Shown here: positions 1 through 7,546 of the stretch, piece by piece
How positions within the stretch are numbered: position 1 is the first letter of the stretch
Layout of the letters: every line of letters begins with the position of its first letter
Translations under genes and position numbers: made by a program
Source: Mycolicibacterium sp. S2-37
GTDB taxonomy: Bacteria > Actinomycetota > Actinomycetes > Mycobacteriales > Mycobacteriaceae
Length of the DNA stretch: 64,000 nucleotides
Assembly: GCF_017352375.1 (NCBI RefSeq)
Contig: NZ_JAFEVR010000009.1
Span: forward strand, 62,001-126,000
Direction of reading: 5' to 3'
The notes under the pieces: generated by a model
Database searches by the model: none
What the model was told of the DNA's origin: nothing
What the model saw: only the letters and a program-made list of their open reading frames with translations

Positions 1-36
1 AGTGGAGCCCAAATAGGCATGGTGCTCTGACAGACG

Positions 37-753
37 ATGCCCGAATCGAAGCGGCCCGATCCGAAGCGTCGGTCCCCGGCCTCGTCCAGACCGGGGAAGC
101 CGGGTGCTCCCGGTGGCGCGGCCCGGGGTCGCCCGAAGACGACGCCGCAACGCCGCGAACCGCGTGCGATCGAGCCGCGTCCGCCCGCAGACGCCGAGGA
201 GGGCGGGGACGGCGGGGACGGCGCGCAGACCGTATCGGTCGGGCGTTCGATCATGCAGCGGGCCGAGGAGCTCGCTGCGCGCCAGTCCGAGCAGCGGTTC
301 GGTTCGGCGGCGCGGCGCGCGGCGATCCTGGCCGCGGTGGTGTGTGTGCTGACGTTGACCATCGCCGGACCGGTCCGCACGTACTTCGCCCAGCGCACGG
401 AGATGAGGCAGCTCCAGGCCACCGAGGAGCAGCTGCGCGCGCAGATCGCCGACCTCGAGGAGCAGAAGATCAAGCTCGCCGATCCGGTGTTCATCGCCGC
501 GCAGGCCAGGGAGCGCCTGGGCTTCGTCATGCCGGGGGACATTCCGTTCGAGGTGCAGCTTCCCCCGGGAGCGATCGCCCCCGGCGGGCCGGAAGCCGCA
601 CCGGAAACCGCACCATCCGGCCAGCCCTGGTACACGGCGCTGTGGAAGACCATCGCCGACGAGCCGCACGGACTCTCGCCGGTGACTCCGCTGCCGGGCG
701 CGCCTCCGGGCCCGCCCCCGCCACCACCAGCGTTCCCCCCGCCCGGTGGTTGA
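37..753 (+). CDS. FtsB/DivIC-like septum formation initiator family protein
   Basis: Probable bitopic divisome protein. The first ~90 residues are a basic, proline- and glycine-rich cytoplasmic tail. A single membrane segment follows at about residues 93-115 (AAILAAVVCVLTLTIAG core). Next comes a short heptad-like coiled coil at 120-145 (QLQATEEQLRAQIADLEEQ), then the family motif around ARERLGFVMPGD. The C-terminus is very proline-rich. In the FtsB/DivIC family the coiled coil pairs with FtsL/FtsQ-type partners at the septum. The gene is followed by DUF501 and ppx genes with overlapping ends, the order I recall downstream of eno in mycobacteria (Rv1024-Rv1026). The ATG at 37 is the first start in the frame. 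Family assignment is solid; partner identity is inferred. Confidence 0.85.
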   Translation: MPESKRPDPKRRSPASSRPGKPGAPGGAARGRPKTTPQRREPRAIEPRPPADAEEGGDGGDGAQTVSVGRSIMQRAEELAARQSEQRFGSAARRAAILAAVVCVLTLTIAGPVRTYFAQRTEMRQLQATEEQLRAQIADLEEQKIKLADPVFIAAQARERLGFVMPGDIPFEVQLPPGAIAPGGPEAAPETAPSGQPWYTALWKTIADEPHGLSPVTPLPGAPPGPPPPPPAFPPPGG

Positions 754-1258
754 GCCCGCCGATCTCGACGCCGTCGCCCGGCAGCTGGGGCGGGAGCCCC
801 GCGGTGTCCTGGAGATCGCCTACCGATGCCCCAACGGCGAGCCCGGCGTGGTGAAGACCGCGCCGCGCCTGCCGGACGGCACGCCGTTCCCGACGCTGTA
901 CTACCTCACCCATCCCGCGCTGACCGCGGCGGCGAGCCGGCTGGAATCGTCGGGTCTGATGCGGGAGATGACTGAGCGCCTCGCCGACGACGAGGAGCTG
1001 GCGGCGGCGTACCGGCGCGCGCATGAGTCCTATCTCGCCGAACGCGATGCGATCGAATCGTTGGGCACCACGTTCTCCGGCGGCGGTATGCCCGACCGGG
1101 TGAAGTGTCTGCACGTGGTGATCGCTCACGCGCTGGCGAAGGGGCCGGGGGTCAATCCGTTCGGTGACGAGGCGCTCGCCATCCTGGCGGGCGAAGCGGG
1201 CATGCGGGGCATTCTAGATCGGGAGAAGTGGATTGGGAGATGGTGGCGCAGCGTATGA
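746..1258 (+). CDS. DUF501 domain-containing protein
   Basis: A 170-residue soluble protein of the DUF501 family (Rv1025-like). Recognisable stretches are EIAYRCPNGEPGVVKTAPRL near residue 25, PTLYYLTHPALTAAASRLE near 50 and the conserved C-terminal VKCLHVVIAHALAKGPGVNP, where Cys and His sit in a CLHVVIAH motif that could bind a metal. No function is established. It starts at a GTG that overlaps the end of the FtsB-like gene by 8 bases, and its TGA overlaps the ATG of the next gene (ATGA), so translation of all three is probably coupled. Confidence 0.85.
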   Translation: MVEPADLDAVARQLGREPRGVLEIAYRCPNGEPGVVKTAPRLPDGTPFPTLYYLTHPALTAAASRLESSGLMREMTERLADDEELAAAYRRAHESYLAERDAIESLGTTFSGGGMPDRVKCLHVVIAHALAKGPGVNPFGDEALAILAGEAGMRGILDREKWIGRWWRSV

Positions 1259-2196
1259 CCAAGAGGGTGGCCGCGGTCGACTGCGGAACCAATTCCATCC
1301 GGTTGTTGATCGCCGACCTCGCCGACGGGGGACTCGCCGATGTGCACCGGGAGATGCGCATCGTGCGGCTCGGGCAGGGCGTGGACGCCACCGGTGAATT
1401 CGCCACGGATGCGTTGGCCCGCGTGCGCGCGGCGCTCACCGACTACGCCCAGCTGATGCGTGACCACGGGGTGAGCGAGGTGCGGATGGTGGCGACGTCG
1501 GCGGCGCGTGATGTGGCCAACCGCGAGGCGTTCTTCGCGATGACCGCCGAGGTACTCGGCGCCGTGGTCGACGGGGCGGTCGCCGAGGTGATCACCGGAA
1601 ACGAGGAGGCGGAGCTGTCGTTCCGCGGCGCGGTCGCCGACTTCGATTCTGACGCAGGGCCTTTCGTGGTGGTCGATCTCGGCGGCGGATCGACAGAGGT
1701 GGTGGTCGGCAGCGGTCACGTGGACGCCGGTTACTCGGCCGACATCGGCTGTGTGCGGCTCACGGAGCGGTGTCTGCACTCGGATCCGCCGACGGCCGGC
1801 GAGGTGGCCGCGGCGCGCGCGGTGATCCGCGAGGCGCTCGACGAGGCGCTGTGCGCGGTGCCCGTGCAGGGCGCCAAGACGTGGGTCGGCGTCGCGGGAA
1901 CCATGACGACCCTGTCCGCGCTGGCGCACAAGATGACGACCTACGACCCCGATGCGATCCACTTGTCGCGCGTCGGATTCGATGCGCTGCTGCAGGTCTG
2001 CGACGAGCTGATCGCGATGACCCGTGCGCAGCGCGCGGCGCTCGGTCCCATGCACGAGGGCCGCGTCGACGTCATCGGCGGCGGCGCGTTGATCGTCACC
2101 GAGCTGGCGCGCGAACTGCGCGAGCGGACCGGGATCAGAGAGCTTGTCGTCAGCGAACACGACATCCTGGACGGCATCGCGCTGTCGATCGCGTGA
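1255..2196 (+). CDS. ppx2: Ppx/GppA family phosphatase (exopolyphosphatase-like)
   Basis: A 313-residue actin-like ATPase-fold enzyme of the Ppx/GppA family, expected to act on polyphosphate or (p)ppGpp. Visible motifs are the N-terminal phosphate-1 loop AAVDCGTNSIRLLI at residues 5-18, EVRMVATSAARDVANR near 80, the ITGNEEAELSF signature near 115, DLGGGSTEVVVG near 142 and the C-terminal RVDVIGGGALIV. It is about the length of the short mycobacterial Ppx2 (Rv1026). I chose the ATG at 1255, which overlaps the DUF501 stop as ATGA, over the in-frame GTG at 1228, because coupling is typical here and the family N-terminus begins just before AAVDCGTNS. Substrate preference cannot be read from sequence. 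Confidence 0.85.
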   Translation: MTKRVAAVDCGTNSIRLLIADLADGGLADVHREMRIVRLGQGVDATGEFATDALARVRAALTDYAQLMRDHGVSEVRMVATSAARDVANREAFFAMTAEVLGAVVDGAVAEVITGNEEAELSFRGAVADFDSDAGPFVVVDLGGGSTEVVVGSGHVDAGYSADIGCVRLTERCLHSDPPTAGEVAAARAVIREALDEALCAVPVQGAKTWVGVAGTMTTLSALAHKMTTYDPDAIHLSRVGFDALLQVCDELIAMTRAQRAALGPMHEGRVDVIGGGALIVTELARELRERTGIRELVVSEHDILDGIALSIA

Positions 2197-2226
2197 CCGT
2201 CGTTGCGGCCGGGGGAGGAACACGAC

Positions 2227-3051
2227 ATGACGAACGATCGGAGATATCCGGCAGGGGTGCCCTGCTGGATCGACACCGAACAGGACGATGTGGCGGCGGC
2301 GCGGGAGTTCTACGGGTCGCTGTTCGGCTGGGAATTCGCCGACGCCGTGCCGGCAGGGCAACCCGGGACCTATCTGATCGCCACGCTCGATGGGCGTGAT
2401 GTCGCGGCGATCGGCCCCGCGTTCGGCCCGGCCGGCGCCCAGTGGCACACCTATGTCGCGGTGGACGACGCGGACATCGCCGCGTCCGAGGTGCGGTCTG
2501 CGGGCGGCCACGTGCCGGTGGAACCGGCCGACGCGGGTCCCGGCGGCCGGCTCGCCGGGTGCATGGATCCCTCAGGTGCGCGGTTCCGCCTGTGGCAGCC
2601 GCGGCGCAGGCTGGGCGCGCAACTGGTCAACGTCCCGGGAAGCTGGAACTTCAGCAACCTGCTGAGCGCTGATCCGGAGGGGGCCGCCGCGTTCTACACG
2701 GCACTGTTCGGTTGGCGGTTCGACGATCTCGGATTCGCGACGATGATCGCCCGGCCAGGTTACGGCGACCATCTGGCCGCCACCGTCGATCCCGGCATCC
2801 GTACCCGCCAGTCGGCCATCGCCGCCCCGCCCGGATTCGAGGACGCGATCGGCTGGTTGGAGCCGATCGCCGACGGGCCGGACCGGTGGCATGTCACCTT
2901 CGCCGTCGCCGACCGTGACGAATCGGTGTCGGTTGCCGAGGGACTCGGCGCCACGGTGCTGTCCTCGGACGACTCCCAGTGGGCGAGGGCGACCACGGTG
3001 CGCGACCCGCAGGGCGCGGAACTGACCCTGAGCCAGTTCACACCACCGTGA
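2227..3051 (+). CDS. two-domain VOC family protein (glyoxalase/bleomycin-resistance fold)
   Basis: A 274-residue tandem VOC protein. The first domain (residues ~8-120) begins GVPCWIDTEQDDVAAAREFY and the second (~135-265) begins NFSNLLSADPEGAAAFYTAL, each with the LFGW(E/R)F signature. It resembles the mycobacterial CFP30B/Rv0577-type proteins, some of which have been linked to methylglyoxal detoxification or to binding small ligands. No reaction can be assigned. The ATG at 2227 is preceded by GGGGGAGGA seven bases upstream, so the longer TTG-initiated frame from 2203 is rejected. Its end overlaps the convergent radical SAM gene by 14 bases. Confidence 0.8.
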   Translation: MTNDRRYPAGVPCWIDTEQDDVAAAREFYGSLFGWEFADAVPAGQPGTYLIATLDGRDVAAIGPAFGPAGAQWHTYVAVDDADIAASEVRSAGGHVPVEPADAGPGGRLAGCMDPSGARFRLWQPRRRLGAQLVNVPGSWNFSNLLSADPEGAAAFYTALFGWRFDDLGFATMIARPGYGDHLAATVDPGIRTRQSAIAAPPGFEDAIGWLEPIADGPDRWHVTFAVADRDESVSVAEGLGATVLSSDDSQWARATTVRDPQGAELTLSQFTPP

Positions 3052-4594
3052 GGGGCAGGGCGGTCCCCGCCGACACCGACAGCCGCTGCCGACTGAGCGC
3101 GGGCCACGCCTGCACGGCACAGAACGGCGCACACTGGTCCTGGTCGGAGCGAGTGCCGACGTGCACGCAGCACTGGGTGAGACGTTCCTCGATCATCGTC
3201 GACATGTCCATGAACGGCTTCACGGTGATCCGCACGACGCGCTCGCCGAGCAGACGCCGGAGTTTGCGACGCCGGCCGGGCAGCGCCGAGGACGCCAGGG
3301 TGAGCAGCGTTGACATCCCCAGATCGCAACTCTCGCAGATGATCTTCCAGATGTCGCCGATCTGAGGATGCGACAGCGACGACTGTTCGGACAGCAGGCC
3401 CAGAAGGGACTCCTGTACCGCGACCCGCAACTGCTTGGGCAGTTCGGAATCGGCGATCCGGTTGGCGACCAGACCGAGCCGGGATTTGAGGGTGTCGGGG
3501 CCGATCAGCGAGACCAGTGACCGCCACTGGCCGTCGTCGTCACGGATCAGGTAGCCGACCGAGCAGCAGTGCGGGTGCGAACACGGCAGCGCGGTGAGGT
3601 CGCGCCACGTCACGGCGCCGTCGGTCTGCGGGCCGAGGCGGGCGAGCACGCCGGTATGGGTCAGCCGCTCCATCGGATCGATCAGCGCGCTGCGCCCCGA
3701 CCCGAACTGCGGCTGGATCGTGATGCCACCGACGAACGGGGTGTCCAGCGCCAGCTGCACCATCTGCCCGATCTCGTCGTCGTTGACTCCCAGCGCGGTC
3801 GCCATGACCAGCGTCGTGAAGATCTCTCGTGACGACAATCTCTGTAGCGCAACAGCTTTCATGCGGCGTAGATCACCGCCGCGGTGATGGCGGTGGGCGG
3901 CCTCCGAGACGCCGTCGTACTGCAGGTAGACCTCCACGCGTTCCCGGTGCACGGTCAGCAGATCCAGCAGTGCGTCGTCGGTCGCCAGGCGTAGACCGTT
4001 GGTGTTCACCAGGATCCGGGTGATCGGACGGACGGTCAGCTCGGCGAGCAACTCCGGTAGCGCCGGATGCAGTGTGGGCTCACCGCCGCTGAGCATCACC
4101 ACGTCGAGGCGGCCGTTCTCCCGCGCCAGCCGCTGGTCGACGCTGGCGAGGACATCGGCCACCGCGACCACGTTGCGCAGATCGGGCGACGAGTCGGTGA
4201 AGCAGGTGGGGCAGCGCAGATTGCACGTCTCGGCGATGTCCTGCAGCAGGATGCAGGTGTGCTGGGTCTGCATCTCCGGCAGCCCACGTAGATACGCCAG
4301 GGGTACGGGGTCGAAGTTGCCTGCGACGTCGGGGGTGTGCGTCTTGGTCGGCGCGGTCCACTCCTCGAGATAGCGGAGGATCTCCGGGTTTTCGTCGTAG
4401 AGCGTGCGCATCAGGCCGTGCCGTCGGCAGCCGCGTTCCAGCCACACCCGGCCGTCGCGCTCGATCAGCATGCCGCTCAACCGTTCGACTTCCGCCAGCG
4501 GGCGTTCCGGCGCGTCGTCGTGGCAGCGGGGACAGAAGGCGGTGACGTACCGGTGCACCCGGTCGCCGCGCAGCGCCATGCCGGAGCCGGTCAC
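3038..4594 (-). CDS. radical SAM protein, tetraether-synthase (Tes)-like with multiple cysteine clusters
   Basis: A 518-residue radical SAM enzyme. The catalytic [4Fe-4S] motif CNLRCPTC lies at residues 124-131 (CX3CX2C). SAM-binding GGEPT follows near 172 and NTNG near 200. The N-terminus has a zinc-ribbon-like CPRC at 21-24 and GCRRHG at 56-60. The C-terminal half carries more cysteines: CSHPHCC near 345, CESC near 430, and CCVH...CAPFC near 480-500. This layout matches the Tes/MJ0619-like family, often auto-annotated as a pterin methyltransferase or MoaA-like; archaeal Tes joins lipid alkyl chains through carbon-carbon bonds. The GTG start overlaps the stop of the upstream small membrane protein (GTGA), which in turn overlaps an Lgt-like gene. 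A lipid substrate is inference from family and context. Confidence 0.8.
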   Translation of the reverse strand: MTGSGMALRGDRVHRYVTAFCPRCHDDAPERPLAEVERLSGMLIERDGRVWLERGCRRHGLMRTLYDENPEILRYLEEWTAPTKTHTPDVAGNFDPVPLAYLRGLPEMQTQHTCILLQDIAETCNLRCPTCFTDSSPDLRNVVAVADVLASVDQRLARENGRLDVVMLSGGEPTLHPALPELLAELTVRPITRILVNTNGLRLATDDALLDLLTVHRERVEVYLQYDGVSEAAHRHHRGGDLRRMKAVALQRLSSREIFTTLVMATALGVNDDEIGQMVQLALDTPFVGGITIQPQFGSGRSALIDPMERLTHTGVLARLGPQTDGAVTWRDLTALPCSHPHCCSVGYLIRDDDGQWRSLVSLIGPDTLKSRLGLVANRIADSELPKQLRVAVQESLLGLLSEQSSLSHPQIGDIWKIICESCDLGMSTLLTLASSALPGRRRKLRRLLGERVVRITVKPFMDMSTMIEERLTQCCVHVGTRSDQDQCAPFCAVQAWPALSRQRLSVSAGTALPLTVV

Positions 4595-4956
4595 TGGTAG
4601 ACCATCGGATTAATGCCCGTGCAGATGCCGACGGTCACCAGTGAGGTCAGCGCCCAGCCGACCATCAGCCCCAATCCGATCCCCCTTCCGTGCGGGCTGC
4701 CCTTGACCAGCAGGATGGAACCCCCACCGAAGGCGATGAGGAACAGCAGCCCGGCCGTCACCGCGAAGGTCGTGCCGACCGCCTCGGCCGACCGGCCGGC
4801 GATGACGAAGGCGCCGAAGCCGATCAAGGAGTTCATCACGATGTAGAGCGGTGCGCCGACGAACACCATGCCGACGGAGATCTTTCGTGGCGGCTGCTGT
4901 GGCTGATGAGGATAGGGCGGATACGGCGGATAGGGCGGACCGGGTCCGGTGGTCAT
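4591..4956 (-). CDS. small proline-rich N-terminus, three-helix membrane protein
   Basis: A 121-residue protein of unknown function. Residues 1-24 are a Pro/Tyr-rich tail (PPYPPYPPYPHQPQQPP). Hydrophobic segments follow at about 28-52, 60-80 and 93-113. No catalytic motif is visible. The ATG at 4956 overlaps the TGA of the upstream Lgt-like gene (ATGA), and its own TGA overlaps the GTG of the radical SAM gene. It therefore sits as a translationally coupled middle gene and may scaffold or anchor the other two in the membrane. The longer frame from 5082 is rejected because it runs inside the Lgt gene. Confidence 0.75.
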   Translation of the reverse strand: MTTGPGPPYPPYPPYPHQPQQPPRKISVGMVFVGAPLYIVMNSLIGFGAFVIAGRSAEAVGTTFAVTAGLLFLIAFGGGSILLVKGSPHGRGIGLGLMVGWALTSLVTVGICTGINPMVYQ

Positions 4957-5738
4957 GCGGGTGCTTCCTGGTAGCCGGTTGGTGAGCGATAGTAACCGCG
5001 CCGCAGGCCGTACCACAGCCGAATGCCCAGAAGTGCCAGCGACGGCAGCAGAACCCATTGCGGCCGAGTCAGATTCAGCCACACCGTGTCGTTGGCGCGG
5101 ACGAATTCGACGAGGAAGCGGAAGGTGGCGTACGCGGCGATGTAGAGGACGAACAGCTCACCGGGCCGGCTGAAGCGGTCGCGCAACCACAACAGCACGA
5201 CGAAGGCGATGAGCTGGAAGGCGATCTCGTAGAGAAACGACGGATGCATGGCGGCCCCGGTGAGGCAACCCGGGCACTCCGGCGTGCTGGCCGGGGCATG
5301 CACACCCCAGGGCAGGGAGGTGGGACGGCCGGGCGCCTCGGTGAGGTGGCAGCCGATGCGTCCGACCGCGATGCCCAGCGCCACCGCCGGCGCGAACAGG
5401 TCGCCGGTCTTGCCGCGGTAGCCGCCGATGCGCTTGGCGATCAGCACACCGAGATACGCCCCGAGCAGACCGCCGATGATGCTGCGCGAACCGAACTGCC
5501 ACGCCTCGGCGAGGCTGGGGTTGGCGGCCGGGTCGAGGTGGCGCGCCCACCCGGACAGCCGCATGCCGATGGCGCCGCCGACGAGTGCTCCGGCCACCGC
5601 CACCAGGGACTGCTCGTTGACCGCGCCGCGTCTGCGCGCTTCGAGCACGAACACCACCACCGCGGCGAGCACCCCGAGGCCCACGAACACCCCGTGCACT
5701 GGCACCGCGACGGGGCCGGCGTGCCACGTGGGGATCAT
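4953..5738 (-). CDS. Lgt-like (prolipoprotein diacylglyceryl transferase family) membrane protein, divergent
   Basis: A 261-residue polytopic membrane protein of the Lgt family. Recognisable motifs are IIGGLLGAYLG at 87-97, GRIGCHLTEAPGRPTSLPWG at 126-145, HPSFLYE at 165-171 and FRFLVEFVR at 206-214, so the two functionally important arginine regions are kept. It departs from canonical Lgt in two places: the FHGG motif reads IIGG (no histidine), and GRxGN reads GRIGC with a one-residue shortening before the conserved Glu. It also has a periplasmic-type CPGC at 155-158. It is probably a second Lgt paralogue, as I recall M. smegmatis also has, possibly with a changed acceptor. The ATG at 5738 opens the family N-terminus; the upstream extension overlaps the ZIP gene. 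Confidence 0.8.
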   Translation of the reverse strand: MIPTWHAGPVAVPVHGVFVGLGVLAAVVVFVLEARRRGAVNEQSLVAVAGALVGGAIGMRLSGWARHLDPAANPSLAEAWQFGSRSIIGGLLGAYLGVLIAKRIGGYRGKTGDLFAPAVALGIAVGRIGCHLTEAPGRPTSLPWGVHAPASTPECPGCLTGAAMHPSFLYEIAFQLIAFVVLLWLRDRFSRPGELFVLYIAAYATFRFLVEFVRANDTVWLNLTRPQWVLLPSLALLGIRLWYGLRRGYYRSPTGYQEAPA

Positions 5739-5748
5739 CCGCGAAATC

Positions 5749-6453
5749 CTATCCGGCCAGGGACAGTCCCGCGGCGAGTGCGAAGCCGAGTACCGCCGCC
5801 AGACCGGCTGGCTCACGCGCCTTTTCGGTGGCCTCCGGGATCATCGATCCCACCAGCATGACCAGCAGCGCCCCGGCGGCGAACCCGTCGATGCCGCCCT
5901 GCAGCGAGCTGCCGGCCACCTCCTGCAGTGCGAAGCCGCCGACGGTGGCGGCCGCGCACAGGGCGGCGATCACCACCCATCCGCCCACGATCTTCCTGGC
6001 CGGATGTCCTGACGACCGCATGTCGCTGGCCGAGCCGATGGCCTCGGGCAGGTTGGACACGAAGATCGCCAGCAGCAGCGCGCGGCTGACGGCGCCGCCG
6101 GTGGCGATGCCGATGCCCAGCACCGCCTGCTCGGGGATGCCGTCGAGCAGGGCGCCGATCAGCAGCGGTGTGCCCGAGGACTCAGGATGGGCGCCGCCGA
6201 GCCGGTCGACCAGCCGGTCGGCGAGGTAGAAGGTCACCGCTCCGACGGCCAATCCAAGGGCGACCGGAAGGGCACCGCCGACGCGGAAGCCCTCCTCGGC
6301 GAGTTCGAACGCGATGGAGGACACCAGCGCGCCCGCGCCGAACCCGAGGACGAGGCCGATGAGGCGCTGATTCCAGCTGCGCACAACGCCGGCCAGCGCG
6401 CCGAGGATCAGCGATGACGCGGCGATGGACCCCCACAGCAGTGCGGCCGCCAC
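5749..6453 (-). CDS. ZIP family metal transporter
   Basis: A 234-residue, about eight-helix protein of the ZIP family, expected to move divalent metals (zinc, iron or manganese) into the cytoplasm. The transport-path motifs lie in the middle: LLDGIPEQAVLGIG near 125-138 and IFVSNLPEAIGSASDM near 153-168. In the first, Asp stands where ZupT-like proteins have the His of HNxPE, so metal preference may differ. The GTG start lies 3 bases after the stop of an upstream DUF4383 gene, and its stop is 10 bases before the Lgt-like ATG, so it is probably in the same transcript. Iron supply for the Fe-S enzymes downstream would be a plausible role, but this is inference. Confidence 0.8.
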   Translation of the reverse strand: MAAALLWGSIAASSLILGALAGVVRSWNQRLIGLVLGFGAGALVSSIAFELAEEGFRVGGALPVALGLAVGAVTFYLADRLVDRLGGAHPESSGTPLLIGALLDGIPEQAVLGIGIATGGAVSRALLLAIFVSNLPEAIGSASDMRSSGHPARKIVGGWVVIAALCAAATVGGFALQEVAGSSLQGGIDGFAAGALLVMLVGSMIPEATEKAREPAGLAAVLGFALAAGLSLAG

Positions 6454-6456
6454 GGG

Positions 6457-6924
6457 TCAGGCGGGTGACTTGGTGCGGCGCCGCCGCCGGGGTTTGGTCG
6501 GATCGTGCTGGGCGGCCAGGGTGAGCGCGAGGACCACCATGATGGCGCCGAGCGCGAAGTGCAGCCAGCTGTCGGCGCGGTTGAGCGGGAAGAGTTCGGC
6601 GAGACTGTTCTGGTCGGCTGCCATGCGGAAGGCCCACAGGCCGACCAGCACCGCACCGCCGATCAGCAGGTACGCCCGCGACGCGGAATATGTTCGCGCC
6701 GCCAGCATCCCGACCGCGCCGTACACGAGGTGCACGACATTGTGCAGCCCGGAGACCGCGAAGATGCCGAACAGTTCGGCATCGGATGCGTGCCCTGCCC
6801 ACTGCAGCGAGTCATGGCGGACGGTCAGACCGGGCACGAATCCGAACGCGCCGAGGACGAGGAACCCCGCGCCCACGATGAGGGCGGCCCCCTGGACGGC
6901 CATGAGCGTGGGTTTCCTCGCCAT
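6457..6924 (-). CDS. DUF4383 membrane protein
   Basis: A 155-residue four-helix membrane protein of the DUF4383 family, of unknown function. Diagnostic stretches are LGAFGFVPGLTVRHDSLQWA near residues 24-43, LFGIFAVSGLHNVVHLVYG near 51-69 and NRADSWLHFALG near 115-126. The C-terminus is a basic tail (KPRRRRRTKS). It immediately precedes the ZIP gene by 3 bases and follows a paralogue of the same family about 70 bases upstream. The histidines in the HNVVH motif are conserved in both copies. Confidence 0.85.
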   Translation of the reverse strand: MARKPTLMAVQGAALIVGAGFLVLGAFGFVPGLTVRHDSLQWAGHASDAELFGIFAVSGLHNVVHLVYGAVGMLAARTYSASRAYLLIGGAVLVGLWAFRMAADQNSLAELFPLNRADSWLHFALGAIMVVLALTLAAQHDPTKPRRRRRTKSPA

Positions 6925-6994
6925 CGCTACGCCTCCATCCGGTCCGGGTAGTCATCGCCTGAAGCAGAGACGAAGTACCCGTGCGGCGCTGCGG

Positions 6995-7477
6995 CTAACC
7001 CGTGCGCGGTGCCCCTGCCGCGCCGTGGGTGTCGGTCCGGCGGCTCAGGGCGACACCCAGGCCGATCATGCCGACGGCAAGGACGAGGTGCAGCCAGTTG
7101 TCGGCGTTGTTGACCGGGACGAAGTTCGCGCTGCTGTGGTGGTCGATCAGCAAGCCGTACACAAACAGCACCAGATAGATGACGCCGCCGCCGATCAGAT
7201 AGGTCCGCGCACCGTTCCATGTGCGCGCCATCAGCACGCCGGCGACCCCGAACAGCAGGTGGACGATGTTGTGCAGGATCGACACGTTGAAGATGCCGAG
7301 CAGCATCGCCTGGCTGTGGTGGCTGGCGAAGGTCATGGTGTCGTAGTTCGTCGTGATGCCAGGGATGAATCCGAGGATGCCGACGAGCAGGAACACCGCG
7401 CCGACAGCCAGCGCCGCCTTCTGCAGCGCGGTGGGGTACTTCGACGTCCGGCCCGCAACAGGGTGGTTGGTTGCCAT
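6995..7477 (-). CDS. DUF4383 membrane protein (second copy)
   Basis: A 160-residue paralogue of the neighbouring DUF4383 protein, with the same helical pattern and motifs: LGFIPGITTNYDTMTFASHH, LLGIFNVSILHNIVHLLFG and NNADNWLHLVLAVGMIGLG. Tandem copies of this family are common in actinobacteria and have been noted near stress genes, but no biochemical role is known. The ATG at 7477 has an AGAGAGGAAGACC-type ribosome binding site upstream. The 69 bases between it and the prpE-like stop show no gene. Confidence 0.85.
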   Translation of the reverse strand: MATNHPVAGRTSKYPTALQKAALAVGAVFLLVGILGFIPGITTNYDTMTFASHHSQAMLLGIFNVSILHNIVHLLFGVAGVLMARTWNGARTYLIGGGVIYLVLFVYGLLIDHHSSANFVPVNNADNWLHLVLAVGMIGLGVALSRRTDTHGAAGAPRTG

Positions 7478-7546
7478 GGTCTTCCTCTCTCTGGGGAATC
7501 GGAAGATCCGGGCGTACCCGGTGAATCGCGGAGCAAACGCCCCGGC

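Noticed and set aside
1126..2511. 461-residue minus-strand frame opposite ppx and the VOC gene
   Set aside because: His/Arg/Gly-rich shadow composition, no family motif, and both genes on the other strand are clearly real.
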